DNA of 64,000 nucleotides, taken from positions 243,358 to 307,357 of the forward strand of contig CAJTME010000002.1 of assembly GCA_910577315.1 (NCBI GenBank). Direction: 5' to 3'. The translations under genes and the position numbers were made by a program. Each line of letters opens with the position of its first letter. Positions within the stretch are counted from its first letter, which is position 1. This document shows, one piece after another, positions 52,988 through 62,295 of this stretch. The DNA is from an uncultured Muribaculaceae bacterium. Lineage in GTDB: Bacteria; Bacteroidota; Bacteroidia; Bacteroidales; Muribaculaceae. The notes beneath the pieces are model-generated. The model had not been told where the DNA came from, ran no database searches, and saw nothing but the letters and a program-made list of their open reading frames with translations.

Positions 52988-54142
52988 ATGAAATCTGTAA
53001 TGCTCGTTTTCGGCACTCGTCCAGAAGCTATCAAGATGGCTCCGCTGGTTAAAGAGTTCCAAAAACATCCCGAAAAAGTAAAAACCATTGTCTGCGTGAC
53101 TGGACAGCATCGACAAATGCTTGATCAAGTACTTGAAATTTTTGACATCAAGCCTGACTATGACCTCGCCATAATGAAGCCTGGTCAGGATTTATATGAT
53201 GTGACATCCCGTGTTCTGACGGGTATGCGTGATGTGCTTAATGAAGCAAAGCCTGACGTGGTGTTGGTACATGGCGACACTACAACCTCAATGGGAGCTG
53301 CTTTGGCCGCTTACTACAGACAAATTCCTGTCGGACATGTGGAAGCAGGACTACGCACCCACAACATTTACTCTCCGTGGCCCGAAGAAATGAATCGTCA
53401 AATTACCGGACGTATTGCAGAATATAATTTCGCCCCCACTCAATTGAGCCGCGAGAACCTTATAAATGAGGGAATTTCTGCATGCAAGATTTTTGTTACA
53501 GGTAATACCGTCATAGATTCGCTGTATTGGGTTGTTGATAAGATCAAGAATGACGAATCCCTCAACCGTTCGTTAAGACACGGATTGCAAAAGGCCGGAT
53601 ATGACACGAACCGCCTTGCAGATGGACGTAAGCTTGTTCTCATCACTGGACACAGGCGTGAGAATTTCGGAGAGGGGTTCATTTCCATGTGCCGTGCCAT
53701 TAAAACTCTTTCCGAAAAATATCCCATGGTGGACTTCGTCTACCCCATGCACCTCAATCCAAATGTTCGTCGCCCGATACACGAAGTTTTTGGAGATAAT
53801 CTGCGAGGGATTCCCAATATGTTTTTTATCGAGCCCCTGGAATATCTCTCGTTTGTGTTCCTTATGGAAAAAGCTTCGATAGTGCTCACCGACTCTGGTG
53901 GTATTCAGGAAGAAGCGCCAGGACTCGGCAAGCCCGTACTTGTGATGCGTGATACTACCGAACGCCCCGAAGCTCTCAACGCTGGCACCGTAAAGCTTGT
54001 CGGTACCGATTATGTCAAAATTATCAGCGAAGTATCAAGACTGCTTGATGATAAAAAGCACTACGAAACCATGTCCAAAGCCATCAATCCTTATGGAGAT
54101 GGAATGGCATGCGAGCGTATTGTAAAAACACTCTGCATATGA
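52988..54142 (+). CDS. wecB: UDP-N-acetylglucosamine 2-epimerase (non-hydrolysing)
   Basis: Converts UDP-GlcNAc to UDP-ManNAc for the repeat unit. The 384 residues contain VMLVFGTRPEAIKMAPLV (start), VLVHGDTTTSMGAALAA, GHVEAGLRT with catalytic acidic residue, and SGGIQEEAPGLGKPVLVMRD for UDP binding. A WecC-type dehydrogenase does not follow here, so ManNAc itself may be used, or the enzyme is encoded elsewhere. Its stop overlaps the next gene (ATGA). Confidence 0.95.
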   Translation: MKSVMLVFGTRPEAIKMAPLVKEFQKHPEKVKTIVCVTGQHRQMLDQVLEIFDIKPDYDLAIMKPGQDLYDVTSRVLTGMRDVLNEAKPDVVLVHGDTTTSMGAALAAYYRQIPVGHVEAGLRTHNIYSPWPEEMNRQITGRIAEYNFAPTQLSRENLINEGISACKIFVTGNTVIDSLYWVVDKIKNDESLNRSLRHGLQKAGYDTNRLADGRKLVLITGHRRENFGEGFISMCRAIKTLSEKYPMVDFVYPMHLNPNVRRPIHEVFGDNLRGIPNMFFIEPLEYLSFVFLMEKASIVLTDSGGIQEEAPGLGKPVLVMRDTTERPEALNAGTVKLVGTDYVKIISEVSRLLDDKKHYETMSKAINPYGDGMACERIVKTLCI

Positions 54143-54861
54143 TCCCCAAGATTATACATTACTGCTGGTTCGGGGGTAATCCCCTTCCGGCAGACGCCCG
54201 ACGGTGTATTGAGTCATGGAAAAAATACTTACCTGACTATAAGATTAAAGAATGGAACGAAAATAATTTCGACATAAATTCCAACCAATACGTCCGGGAA
54301 GCCTACGAAAAACGCAAATTTGCTTTCGTCACAGACTATGTTCGCCTTTACGCACTGGTAAATGAGGGAGGCGTTTATATGGATACAGATGTTGAAGTTA
54401 TCAAATCTTACGATCCGTTCTTACATCACACGGCATTCTCCGGATTTGAAAACAATAATTATGTTCCAACTGGCATGATGGCGTCTGAGAAGGGTGGAAA
54501 ATGGGTCAGAGAATTGCTTGACGAATACCTCGACCGCAAATTCATTCAAGAGGACGGGAGTCTGGATACCACAACCAATACATTTACAATCACAAAAAAT
54601 ATGGTTTCTCACGGGCTCATCCAAAACAACACTTTTCAGGATTTCCCAGGACTGGCCACATTTTACCCATCAGATTACTTCTGTCCCAAAGACCACACGG
54701 ATGGAATTATAAAACTGACTGCGAACACTGTATGTATTCATCATTTTGCCGGTTCGTGGCTTCCCGACAACATCAAACGGAGACATAAATACAAAGTACT
54801 GCTAACAAAGATTCTTGGGAAAAAGATTGCAGGACTTATCAGCAAAATAATAAACCGATAA
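54139..54861 (+). CDS. glycosyltransferase family 32 (capsular sugar transferase)
   Basis: A 240-residue enzyme started at ATG 54139 inside the wecB stop: MIPKIIHYCWFGGNPLP is the standard GT32 opening. The DxD site is YMDTDVEVIK after FVTDYVRLYALVNEGGVY. Members transfer mannose, galactose or similar sugars. The longer frame from 54109 would only run into wecB. Confidence 0.9.
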   Translation: MIPKIIHYCWFGGNPLPADARRCIESWKKYLPDYKIKEWNENNFDINSNQYVREAYEKRKFAFVTDYVRLYALVNEGGVYMDTDVEVIKSYDPFLHHTAFSGFENNNYVPTGMMASEKGGKWVRELLDEYLDRKFIQEDGSLDTTTNTFTITKNMVSHGLIQNNTFQDFPGLATFYPSDYFCPKDHTDGIIKLTANTVCIHHFAGSWLPDNIKRRHKYKVLLTKILGKKIAGLISKIINR

Positions 54862-54862
54862 C

Positions 54863-55966
54863 ATGCTGCCAGGACAATTTTATAAGCCCATCTTCCTGTA
54901 TCTTGTTATTATTCTTACTTTAATACAAGGGTCAAAAATGGCACCCTTATCTTATACAAGGATAGTACATAAGAAGGCCTCTGTATTCTTTTCAATCATA
55001 CTTGTTCTCCTTTTGGCCTGGTTCTTAGGGTCCCGTCCTGTTTCAGGCTATTATTTCGGAGATACCGCGCAATATGCATTTATGTTTGAAAACACAGTGG
55101 ATGGAAAAATCACATTTGCGCATGGTGATGGTGAATGGATATGGCAGTATATCACTGTCCAATGCGCCAGATACCTTGATGTGCATGAATATTTCACCGT
55201 AATTGCCGTACTGTATATCGGATTTTCATTATGGGCTTGCTACCGGCTGACATCAAACAATACATATACAACCTTTCTTTTTATCCTTGCAGGGCTTTCG
55301 TTCTTTACTTATGGAACAAATGGTTTACGAAATGGGTTGGCCTGTAGCGTCGTGCTACTGTTTTTATCATATGTCAACGGTGGATTTATAGATAAAATCA
55401 TCGCTGCTGTCCTTGCCTTTGTTGCTTATGGCATACACCACACGACCATACTTCCAGTGAGTATGGCCGTCATCAGCATCTTTGTAATCCGCTCCTTCAA
55501 ATTGGCATACACATTTTGGATTATTTCAATTTTAGTATCATTGGTCGCGGGCAGTGCAATAACCTCTTTCTTCGCCACATTGGGCTTTGATGATCGTTTA
55601 TCATATCTTTCAAGCGCACCTTCAGAAACGGCTTTCACCCACACAGGCTTCCGTTGGGACTTTCTAATATACAGCATGATGCCCATTGTGTTGGGATATT
55701 ATATCATTTATAAAAGGGGGATACGCGATCATTTTTATGAAATATTACTTAACACGTACACCCTTTCAAATGCATTTTGGGTAATGGTAATACGGGCTAA
55801 TTTCTCAAATCGATTTGCCTATTTATCATGGTTCATGTACCCTATCGTTCTCGCTTATCCGTTACTCAAGATTGATATATGGGGAAAATACCAGGGCAAA
55901 TACCTGAATAGGATAATGCTCGGACAGATAGGTTTTACGTGGTTTATGCAAACATTCTATTGGTAA
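54863..55966 (+). CDS. EpsG family membrane protein (candidate Wzy-type polymerase)
   Basis: A 367-residue membrane protein with about ten helices. It has the EpsG-type pattern GDTAQYAFMFE near residue 70 and GTNGLRNGLACSVVLLFLSY in the middle. In loci of this kind the EpsG protein is the likely polymerase of lipid-linked repeats. Met 26 (MAPLSYTRIV) is another possible start. Its stop overlaps the next start (TAATG). Confidence 0.82.
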   Translation: MLPGQFYKPIFLYLVIILTLIQGSKMAPLSYTRIVHKKASVFFSIILVLLLAWFLGSRPVSGYYFGDTAQYAFMFENTVDGKITFAHGDGEWIWQYITVQCARYLDVHEYFTVIAVLYIGFSLWACYRLTSNNTYTTFLFILAGLSFFTYGTNGLRNGLACSVVLLFLSYVNGGFIDKIIAAVLAFVAYGIHHTTILPVSMAVISIFVIRSFKLAYTFWIISILVSLVAGSAITSFFATLGFDDRLSYLSSAPSETAFTHTGFRWDFLIYSMMPIVLGYYIIYKRGIRDHFYEILLNTYTLSNAFWVMVIRANFSNRFAYLSWFMYPIVLAYPLLKIDIWGKYQGKYLNRIMLGQIGFTWFMQTFYW

Positions 55967-56853
55967 TGAAGACCCTTACAGTTTTTACTCCTACCTATAA
56001 CCGGGCGCATACTCTCGGGCGCACTTACGAAAGCCTACTGCGTCAGACTGACCAGGATTTTGAATGGCTTGTGATCGACGATGGATCGACAGACAACACC
56101 CGGCGGCTTGTTCAGGGTTGGATTGCAGAAGATAAAATACCCATTCGATATATCCATAAGGAAAACGGAGGCTTATACACGGGCTACAACACAGCCTATG
56201 CAAATATCGAGACAGAGCTGTGCGTCTGCATCGATTCCGATGACTACATGCCCGACGATGCTGTTGAAGCCATAATCAGCCATTGGAAAAGATTTGGTTC
56301 TGAAAAATACGCGGGCATAACCGGCCTTGATTTCTTTTTGGACGGATGTCCCATCGGAGGATATTTCCCGGATGATTTAACCGAGGGACATCTCATTGAC
56401 CTATCCCTCAAAGGGCTTCATTCGGGTGACACGAAGCAGGTGATGCGCACCGCCATAATGAAGCATGTGGCTCCTATGACGGGCTTCCCGGGAGAGAAAA
56501 ATTTCAATCCTATATATCTTCTTCTCCAGGCCGATGACATGTTGCCTTCACTATTCCTTAACCGCAATCTATGCTTCGTGGAGTATCAGACAGGCGCCGA
56601 CAGCATGTCGGCAGCCATATTTCGGCAGTATGTAAATTCTCCACATTCCTTCGCCAAAATGCGTAGGTTGGAAATGACCCTCAGACGGAACACTCCGCTC
56701 AATCTGCTACGCGTGGCGATCCACTACAATTCCAGTACTATCCTCGGCCACGAAAAGGACTGGCTATCTTCATCACCCTGCAAAGCTCTGACGGTCGCCA
56801 CACGTCCTTTGGGCTGGCTGCTGTCCAAATACATCCGTTACAAAGCCAGATGA
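55966..56853 (+). CDS. glycosyltransferase family 2
   Basis: A 295-residue GT-A enzyme, starting at ATG 55966 (MKTLTVFTPTYNRAHTLG). Motifs: WLVIDDGSTDNTRRLV and CVCIDSDDYMPDDAVE (DSDD). Later EYQTGADSMSAAIFRQY is shared by a subgroup of Bacteroidetes GT2 enzymes. Overlaps the preceding gene by one base and the next by ATGA. Confidence 0.9.
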   Translation: MKTLTVFTPTYNRAHTLGRTYESLLRQTDQDFEWLVIDDGSTDNTRRLVQGWIAEDKIPIRYIHKENGGLYTGYNTAYANIETELCVCIDSDDYMPDDAVEAIISHWKRFGSEKYAGITGLDFFLDGCPIGGYFPDDLTEGHLIDLSLKGLHSGDTKQVMRTAIMKHVAPMTGFPGEKNFNPIYLLLQADDMLPSLFLNRNLCFVEYQTGADSMSAAIFRQYVNSPHSFAKMRRLEMTLRRNTPLNLLRVAIHYNSSTILGHEKDWLSSSPCKALTVATRPLGWLLSKYIRYKAR

Positions 56854-57815
56854 CAGGTTACTCCGTCGCCATCCGCACCCTCGGGTCCAATCCTGAAGTG
56901 TTGCATAAAGAACTGGAATCAATTGCCCGGCAGTCTGTCGCGCCGGACAAAGTTGTAATTTATATAGCCAGGGGCTACCAAAGGCCGTCTTTCAACGTGA
57001 TGGGTGAGGAATATGTTGAGACGGAAAAAGGCATGGTTAGCCAGCGCGCTGTGGATTATCACGAAATAACGACTCCTCTCATACTGCTCCTTGACGACGA
57101 CGTGGAGCTTGCCTCTGACTCGGCCGAGATACTGATGTCCCAGCTCGCCATGCATAACGCCGACTGCATCGCCGCCGACACATTCGCCAACCACAAGATG
57201 ACGGTCAAGTCAAAGATCAAGGCGGCGCTGACAAGCCTCGTGTTTCCTCGATTCAATCAAAAGTGGGCGTTCCGCCTCCACTCCAACGGCTCATTTTCAT
57301 ACATCAACAACCCACGCAATGATTGTTATCCCTCTCAATCCGCGGCAGGGCCTGCGGCACTTTGGAGAAAAGAATCTTTGCTGAACCTTGATTTCGATGC
57401 GGAGCGCTGGCTTGACCGGCTTGGATTTGCTTATGGCGACGATGACCTCGAATTTTTTAAACTCCACGTCAACGGCGGACGTTTGATGGTATCTTTCAAT
57501 TCCAAAGTTAGAAACATGGATGCCAAAACGGCCAGCGCCGACTTTCAGCATCTTGAAAAGAAATTCTACGTGCGGGCCTTCTCGAATCACGTTCGTTGGC
57601 ATCGTATGCAGTTCACAACCCGGACGGGGCTTTCCCGAGCCGCAGCAACCCTATCCTACATGTTGAAACAGATGTGGCTGATTGGAGTAAACAGCGCTTT
57701 TTCCATTGCCGTCCGCCGCATTTCACCAGCAAGGCTTTATATTAAAGGTCTGTACGATGGCATGCTGTACACTAAATCTGCTTATTACCGATCTCTTCCA
57801 TCATACAAAATATGA
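56850..57815 (+). CDS. glycosyltransferase family 2 (divergent)
   Basis: A 321-residue protein. The donor-site half is typical (YSVAIRTLGSNPEVLHKELE; LILLLDDDVELASDSAEI with DDD as metal site), and GDDDLEFFKLHVNGGRL is likely the acidic catalytic region. The first motif differs from the common S-x-Y-N form, so the specificity may be unusual. Coupled on both sides by ATGA. Confidence 0.82.
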   Translation: MTGYSVAIRTLGSNPEVLHKELESIARQSVAPDKVVIYIARGYQRPSFNVMGEEYVETEKGMVSQRAVDYHEITTPLILLLDDDVELASDSAEILMSQLAMHNADCIAADTFANHKMTVKSKIKAALTSLVFPRFNQKWAFRLHSNGSFSYINNPRNDCYPSQSAAGPAALWRKESLLNLDFDAERWLDRLGFAYGDDDLEFFKLHVNGGRLMVSFNSKVRNMDAKTASADFQHLEKKFYVRAFSNHVRWHRMQFTTRTGLSRAAATLSYMLKQMWLIGVNSAFSIAVRRISPARLYIKGLYDGMLYTKSAYYRSLPSYKI

Positions 57816-58954
57816 AAATACTTTTTTGCATGAACTCCCTTGGCGGCCGCGGAGGTATCGAACGTGTCACCATAGTCAAGGCGAACGCAATGGCCGAAAT
57901 CCAGGACAATGAGGTTGCCATCTGCTATACGGACAAAGGGTCATATCCTACGACAATTCATCCCTTGTCACCCAAAGTAAAGGTATTTGATCTTGGGACA
58001 CCGTATTGGGGATTTACATCGTTAAGAACGGTCGTTCAAAAATTCGTATCGACTGTTTTAGCCACCAGGAAATCTCTCAAACTTGTAATTGAGGAATTCC
58101 AACCTGACATTGTGATATCAACAGGCTCATACGAGAAGTTCGCATTGGCTCTTATAAACAGAACGAGTAAAGATAAATTCAAAAAAATCCGGGAATTCCA
58201 TTTTGCATCCACTTACCGTGACTTTTTGGGCGGCTCCCATATTCTTAAACATGCGGCGGCCTTTTTGGACAATAAAGTACTGACAAGATTCTACGACAAG
58301 AACTTTTTACTTACCCGCAGGTACATGGAAGAAAATTTTCACGGTAAAAAACGCTTCGACTTCATGCCCAATCCATGTTCATTCACGACCGTTTGTTCAG
58401 ACACAGCCATACGAAGCAAGACTGTATTGGCAGTCGGTCGGCTTGTAGAACAAAAAGGGTTTAACGAATTGCTGGATATATGGGCACTGATAAAAGGAAA
58501 AGCCATCGGCTGGAAACTTAAGATCATCGGTGCCGGCCATTTGGAAAACTGCTTAAAGTCCCAGGCCATGCAATTGGGAATAGCTGATGTAGTGGAGTTC
58601 GCAGGATTTTCTTTTGACGTACAAACCGAGATGCGCAAGGCTTCGGCATTTGTAATGACAAGCGTTTACGAAGGTTTTGCCCTTGTCATGATTGAGGCAA
58701 TGCATGAAGGCCTTCCTTGCGTTTCATTCAATCTGCCATACGGTCCTTCAGAAATTATTGAAGACGGGGAAAATGGCTATTTAATAAATGGCAGGGATAA
58801 ATATGATTTTGCAAGAAAGCTACTTTTACTCCTTAATAATAACGATTTGCGTAAAAATATGGCACGCGAAGCATCTAAAAGTGTCTTGCAGTTCAGTCCT
58901 GAGCAGATTGCTGAAAAATGGATAATGAAATATACCGAATTGCTTCGTAAATGA
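57812..58954 (+). CDS. glycosyltransferase family 4
   Basis: A 380-residue GT-B enzyme. MKILFCMNSLGGRGGIERVT is the acceptor loop; VLAVGRLVEQKGFNELLDIW and SVYEGFALVMIEAMHEGLP (EX7E) are the donor-domain motifs; YGPSEIIEDGENGYL is the sugar-binding loop. Coupled by ATGA on both sides. Confidence 0.9.
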   Translation: MKILFCMNSLGGRGGIERVTIVKANAMAEIQDNEVAICYTDKGSYPTTIHPLSPKVKVFDLGTPYWGFTSLRTVVQKFVSTVLATRKSLKLVIEEFQPDIVISTGSYEKFALALINRTSKDKFKKIREFHFASTYRDFLGGSHILKHAAAFLDNKVLTRFYDKNFLLTRRYMEENFHGKKRFDFMPNPCSFTTVCSDTAIRSKTVLAVGRLVEQKGFNELLDIWALIKGKAIGWKLKIIGAGHLENCLKSQAMQLGIADVVEFAGFSFDVQTEMRKASAFVMTSVYEGFALVMIEAMHEGLPCVSFNLPYGPSEIIEDGENGYLINGRDKYDFARKLLLLLNNNDLRKNMAREASKSVLQFSPEQIAEKWIMKYTELLRK

Positions 58955-60039
58955 AAATTCTTCACGTTATTACCTCCCTCCAAACTGGCGGAGCTGAGAA
59001 ATTGATGGTAGATTTGCTACCACGTCTCAAAGCAGATGGTCTCAATGTAGACCTGTTAATCTTCAATGGTGACGACACGCCTTTTAAACGCGATGTGGAA
59101 GCCGCTGGTATCAAGGTCTTCGACTTGGGAAAAGGTGGATCGGTGTATTCTCCCATAAGGCTTTGGAAGCTTATACCATTTCTTCGGAAATATGATATAG
59201 TTCACACACATAACACAGCTCCACAGCTTTTCGCTGCCGTAGGCAGTGTGTTATGCTCGGTGGTGCTTTGCACCACCGAGCATAACACTTCCAACCGCAG
59301 ACGCGGTTGGAAGTGGTATGCTCCCCTTGATCGCTGGATGTATAGCCGATACCACAAGATAATATGTATTTCAAAAAAAGCTGAAGAAAACCTCCGCCTG
59401 CACATTGGCGATTCTTCTACCAAGATTTTTACTATCAATAATGGTGTGGACATCGCTAAATTCGCATCGGCCAATGCTTCGTCTGAACTCGAACTCACGG
59501 CTCCGGGCTCGCGTAAAATAATAATGGTAGCAGGTTTCCGCTGGGAAAAAGATCAGGACACGCTCATCAGATCTATTGCTCTTCTCCCGAGGCACTTCCA
59601 TCTATTTCTTGTCGGAGATGGATCCCGTCGCGGTGAATGTGAGGCCCTTACAACTGAATGTGGAGTCAAAGACCGGGTACATTTTCTGGGACTGCGAACT
59701 GATGTTGCCCAGTTGCTTCATGCTGCCGACTATGTGGTGATGTCTTCACATTTTGAAGGCCTGTCACTGTCATCAATCGAAGGCATGAGTGTCGGCAAAC
59801 CATTCCTTGCGTCTAATGTAGACGGCCTGAGAGAGGTGACACTGGGAGCTGGAATATTATTTCCTCATCAAGACGCAACTGCCCTTGCGAATAAAATTAT
59901 CGAGATTGATTCCAATCCTGAGCTATATGCCAGCATAGCGGACAAATGTTCAAAGCGTGCTGTTGAATACGACATTTCGACAATGGCGGCCGCATATTAC
60001 CAATGTTATAAAGAAACTTCGACCAACTCATGCAAATAA
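58951..60039 (+). CDS. glycosyltransferase family 4
   Basis: A 362-residue GT-B enzyme: MKILHVITSLQTGGAEKLMV (start), IIMVAGFRWEKDQDTLIRSI, and SSHFEGLSLSSIEGMSVGKP (EX7E). The acceptor-domain stretch at residues 100-123 (roughly VLCSVVLCTTEHNTSNRRRG) is encoded by two back-to-back perfect inverted repeats, which is odd for coding DNA. Confidence 0.9.
   Translation: MKILHVITSLQTGGAEKLMVDLLPRLKADGLNVDLLIFNGDDTPFKRDVEAAGIKVFDLGKGGSVYSPIRLWKLIPFLRKYDIVHTHNTAPQLFAAVGSVLCSVVLCTTEHNTSNRRRGWKWYAPLDRWMYSRYHKIICISKKAEENLRLHIGDSSTKIFTINNGVDIAKFASANASSELELTAPGSRKIIMVAGFRWEKDQDTLIRSIALLPRHFHLFLVGDGSRRGECEALTTECGVKDRVHFLGLRTDVAQLLHAADYVVMSSHFEGLSLSSIEGMSVGKPFLASNVDGLREVTLGAGILFPHQDATALANKIIEIDSNPELYASIADKCSKRAVEYDISTMAAAYYQCYKETSTNSCK
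59248..59315. repeat. two adjacent perfect inverted repeats inside a glycosyltransferase gene
   Basis: First hairpin: 19-bp arms at 59248-59266 and 59270-59288 around TTT. Second: 13-bp arms at 59286-59298 and 59303-59315 around AGAC. No mismatch in either. They share three bases. They lie in the middle of an intact frame. Confidence 0.85.
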
Positions 60040-60148
60040 TACGACTTTCCATATGTCACCACATATGTCTGTGCAACTATTCAATAAAGCGGCCGCCATT
60101 TCTTAGGATAACACTTCCGATAGATATTAATCACTTATCCATTCAATA

Positions 60149-61171
60149 ATGTCAAAACAAGAGTCACAAATAATGAAGGGAGTGGCCATCCTAATGATGA
60201 TATTCCTGCACTTGTTTAATCAAGGGTCTAATGTCGAGCTATGCCATAATTTCATACAAATAAACGGACTACCGTTGGTTGAAATACTCTCACGGGCTTC
60301 CAATCCCGTGGCATTCTTCCTCATACTCGGTGGATACGGCATGTATAAAGTCTATGAAAAAGGTGACCGTCACCGATGGAGCCGTGTCGGAAGGCTCTAC
60401 ATAAACTATTGGATCACACTCGCTATTTTCCTCTTGATCGGATGGTGTCTCAACAGCAGTCGCTATCCTGGTTCATGGCAGACTGTCATTAGCAATTTCT
60501 CAGGTTTTCACACCACTTATAATGGAGAAATGTGGTTCTTGTTGCCCTATGTCATCCTTTCACTGCTTTCGCCGTGGATATTCCGTTTGTACCGCCACTT
60601 CAACCCTTGGGGAATAATTGCCTCGACACTGTTCATACATCTGTGCACAAGCTTCTGCATCAGCCGCTACGGTTCATTTTTCCTTTTCCATAACTATTGG
60701 GTGTACAACCCACTGCTGGTATTCCATTTACTTTTCAATTTCAGCCTCGGCGCCATGGCTGCCCGATCCCATTTCTTCGAGCGTCTTGCAAATCATAGCA
60801 AGAGTTTCCGAACAGATATTCCGGCAACATGTGGCATAATCGTCTTAGTTTTTATCAGTTGTGTATTTAAATATAACTTCTTCTATGCTTTCGGGATAAT
60901 TACGTGTCTGTTGTTTGTACCAATGCCTGGAATGTTGAAAACTGTCCTGGCTAAACTTGGTGACATGTCCATGAACATGTGGATGATTCACTAGTGGTTC
61001 TGCTACTATCTCTTCCACGACTTCATATACTCATTCTCCTATCCCGTTCTAATATTTCTTGTCACAACCTTGATAAGCTACTTCTCGGCCCGCATGGTCG
61101 CTATGTTATCCAAGCCTGTCGAGAATATCTTCATGAGTCGTAAAGAACTTAATACAAAACCAATTCTATGA
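60149..61171 (+). pseudogene. AT3 acyltransferase interrupted by one in-frame amber codon
   Basis: Codons 1-281 encode a membrane acyltransferase (ESQIMKGVAILMMIFLHLFN at the start, NGEMWFLLPYVILSLLSPW in the middle). Codon 282 is TAG (60992-60994). The same frame continues for 58 more sense codons (WFCYYLFHDFIYSFSYPVL), forming the last helix, and ends in a TGA that overlaps the next ATG (ATGA) as elsewhere in this operon. So the original gene was 340 codons. The stop most simply comes from one base change, such as TCG or CAG to TAG. The 281-residue product would lack the final helix. Confidence 0.82.
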
Positions 61172-62295
61172 AAATCATCCGAGCAGTAACGGTGGCGCAA
61201 TCGGTCGGCTTCTTTACCGGGCTGATTCCCGAGTTGATGGCCGAGGGGCATGAGGTGGTTTCCGTCTCATCCGACGGGCCTGAACTGGACAGGGTGCGCG
61301 CGGCGGGTGCCCGTGCAGTCACGGTCGAGATGGCGCGGCAGATCTCGCCTTTCAACGACCTGAAGTCATTGTGGCGTCTGGTCAGGGTGTTCCGGCGCGA
61401 GAAGCCCGACATGGTCCACTCGATGACGCCCAAGGCGGGGCTGTTGTGCATGACGGCGGCCTGGCTGGCGCGTGTGCCGGTGCGCGTCCACACATTCACG
61501 GGACTGGTGTTCCCAACCTCCACCGGGATGAAGCGCCGCATACTGATGACCACCGATCGCCTCACCTGCGCCTTCGCCACGCACGTAATCCCCGAGGGCG
61601 AGGGTGTGAAGTCCGACCTCCTCAACCATGACATAACCTCGAAACCCCTGCGGGTGCTCGGCCACGGGAACGTTCGCGGTATCGACCTGGCACACTACGA
61701 TCCGAAGCTTTACGAAGTGGAAAAGGCAACTTCGGGGCTCCGCCGGTCGGGGGTATTTACCTTCATCTTCATCGGGCGCATTGTCCGCGACAAAGGAATC
61801 AACGAACTCGCTGAAGCTTTTTCGCGCCTGAATAGAAGCCATCCTGCGACGCGGCTTATCCTCGTGGGACGTGAGGAGGCGGCCATAGACCCCATTTCGT
61901 CCGAGGCGCGCCACATCATCGACGGATGCCCCGCAATCGAGGCCGTTGGTCCGCAGGACGACGTGCGTCCGTGGCTGGCGGCCGCCGACGCCCTGGTGTT
62001 CCCCTCCTACCGCGAGGGCTTTCCCAATGTGGTGATCGAGGCCGGTGCGATGGGCCTTCCGTCAATCGTGACCGACATCAACGGCTCGCGCGAGATAATC
62101 ATCGACGGCCGCAACGGCATCGTAATCCCTCCGCGCGACCCGGAGGCACTGCACGGCGCGATGGAATCGTTCGTTGAGAACCCCGAAGCCGCCGCGGCCA
62201 TGGGCGCCGCGGCACGCCAGCTGGTCGCCTCACGTTACGAGCAGGGCTACGTGCGCCGCTGTATCAAGGAATATTACAGAAATATCTTAAAATAA
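61168..62295 (+). CDS. glycosyltransferase family 4, GC-rich
   Basis: A 375-residue GT-B enzyme of the type that often precedes PglC-like transferases. FTGLIPELMAEGHEVVSVSS at the start, FIFIGRIVRDKGINELAEAF and PSYREGFPNVVIEAGAMGLP (EX7E), with VTDINGSREII as the sugar loop. Its codons are clearly richer in G and C than those of all genes from 44 to 61 kb, suggesting a different origin or an older core-like part. Stop overlaps the next start (TAATG). Confidence 0.92.
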   Translation: MKIIRAVTVAQSVGFFTGLIPELMAEGHEVVSVSSDGPELDRVRAAGARAVTVEMARQISPFNDLKSLWRLVRVFRREKPDMVHSMTPKAGLLCMTAAWLARVPVRVHTFTGLVFPTSTGMKRRILMTTDRLTCAFATHVIPEGEGVKSDLLNHDITSKPLRVLGHGNVRGIDLAHYDPKLYEVEKATSGLRRSGVFTFIFIGRIVRDKGINELAEAFSRLNRSHPATRLILVGREEAAIDPISSEARHIIDGCPAIEAVGPQDDVRPWLAAADALVFPSYREGFPNVVIEAGAMGLPSIVTDINGSREIIIDGRNGIVIPPRDPEALHGAMESFVENPEAAAAMGAAARQLVASRYEQGYVRRCIKEYYRNILK

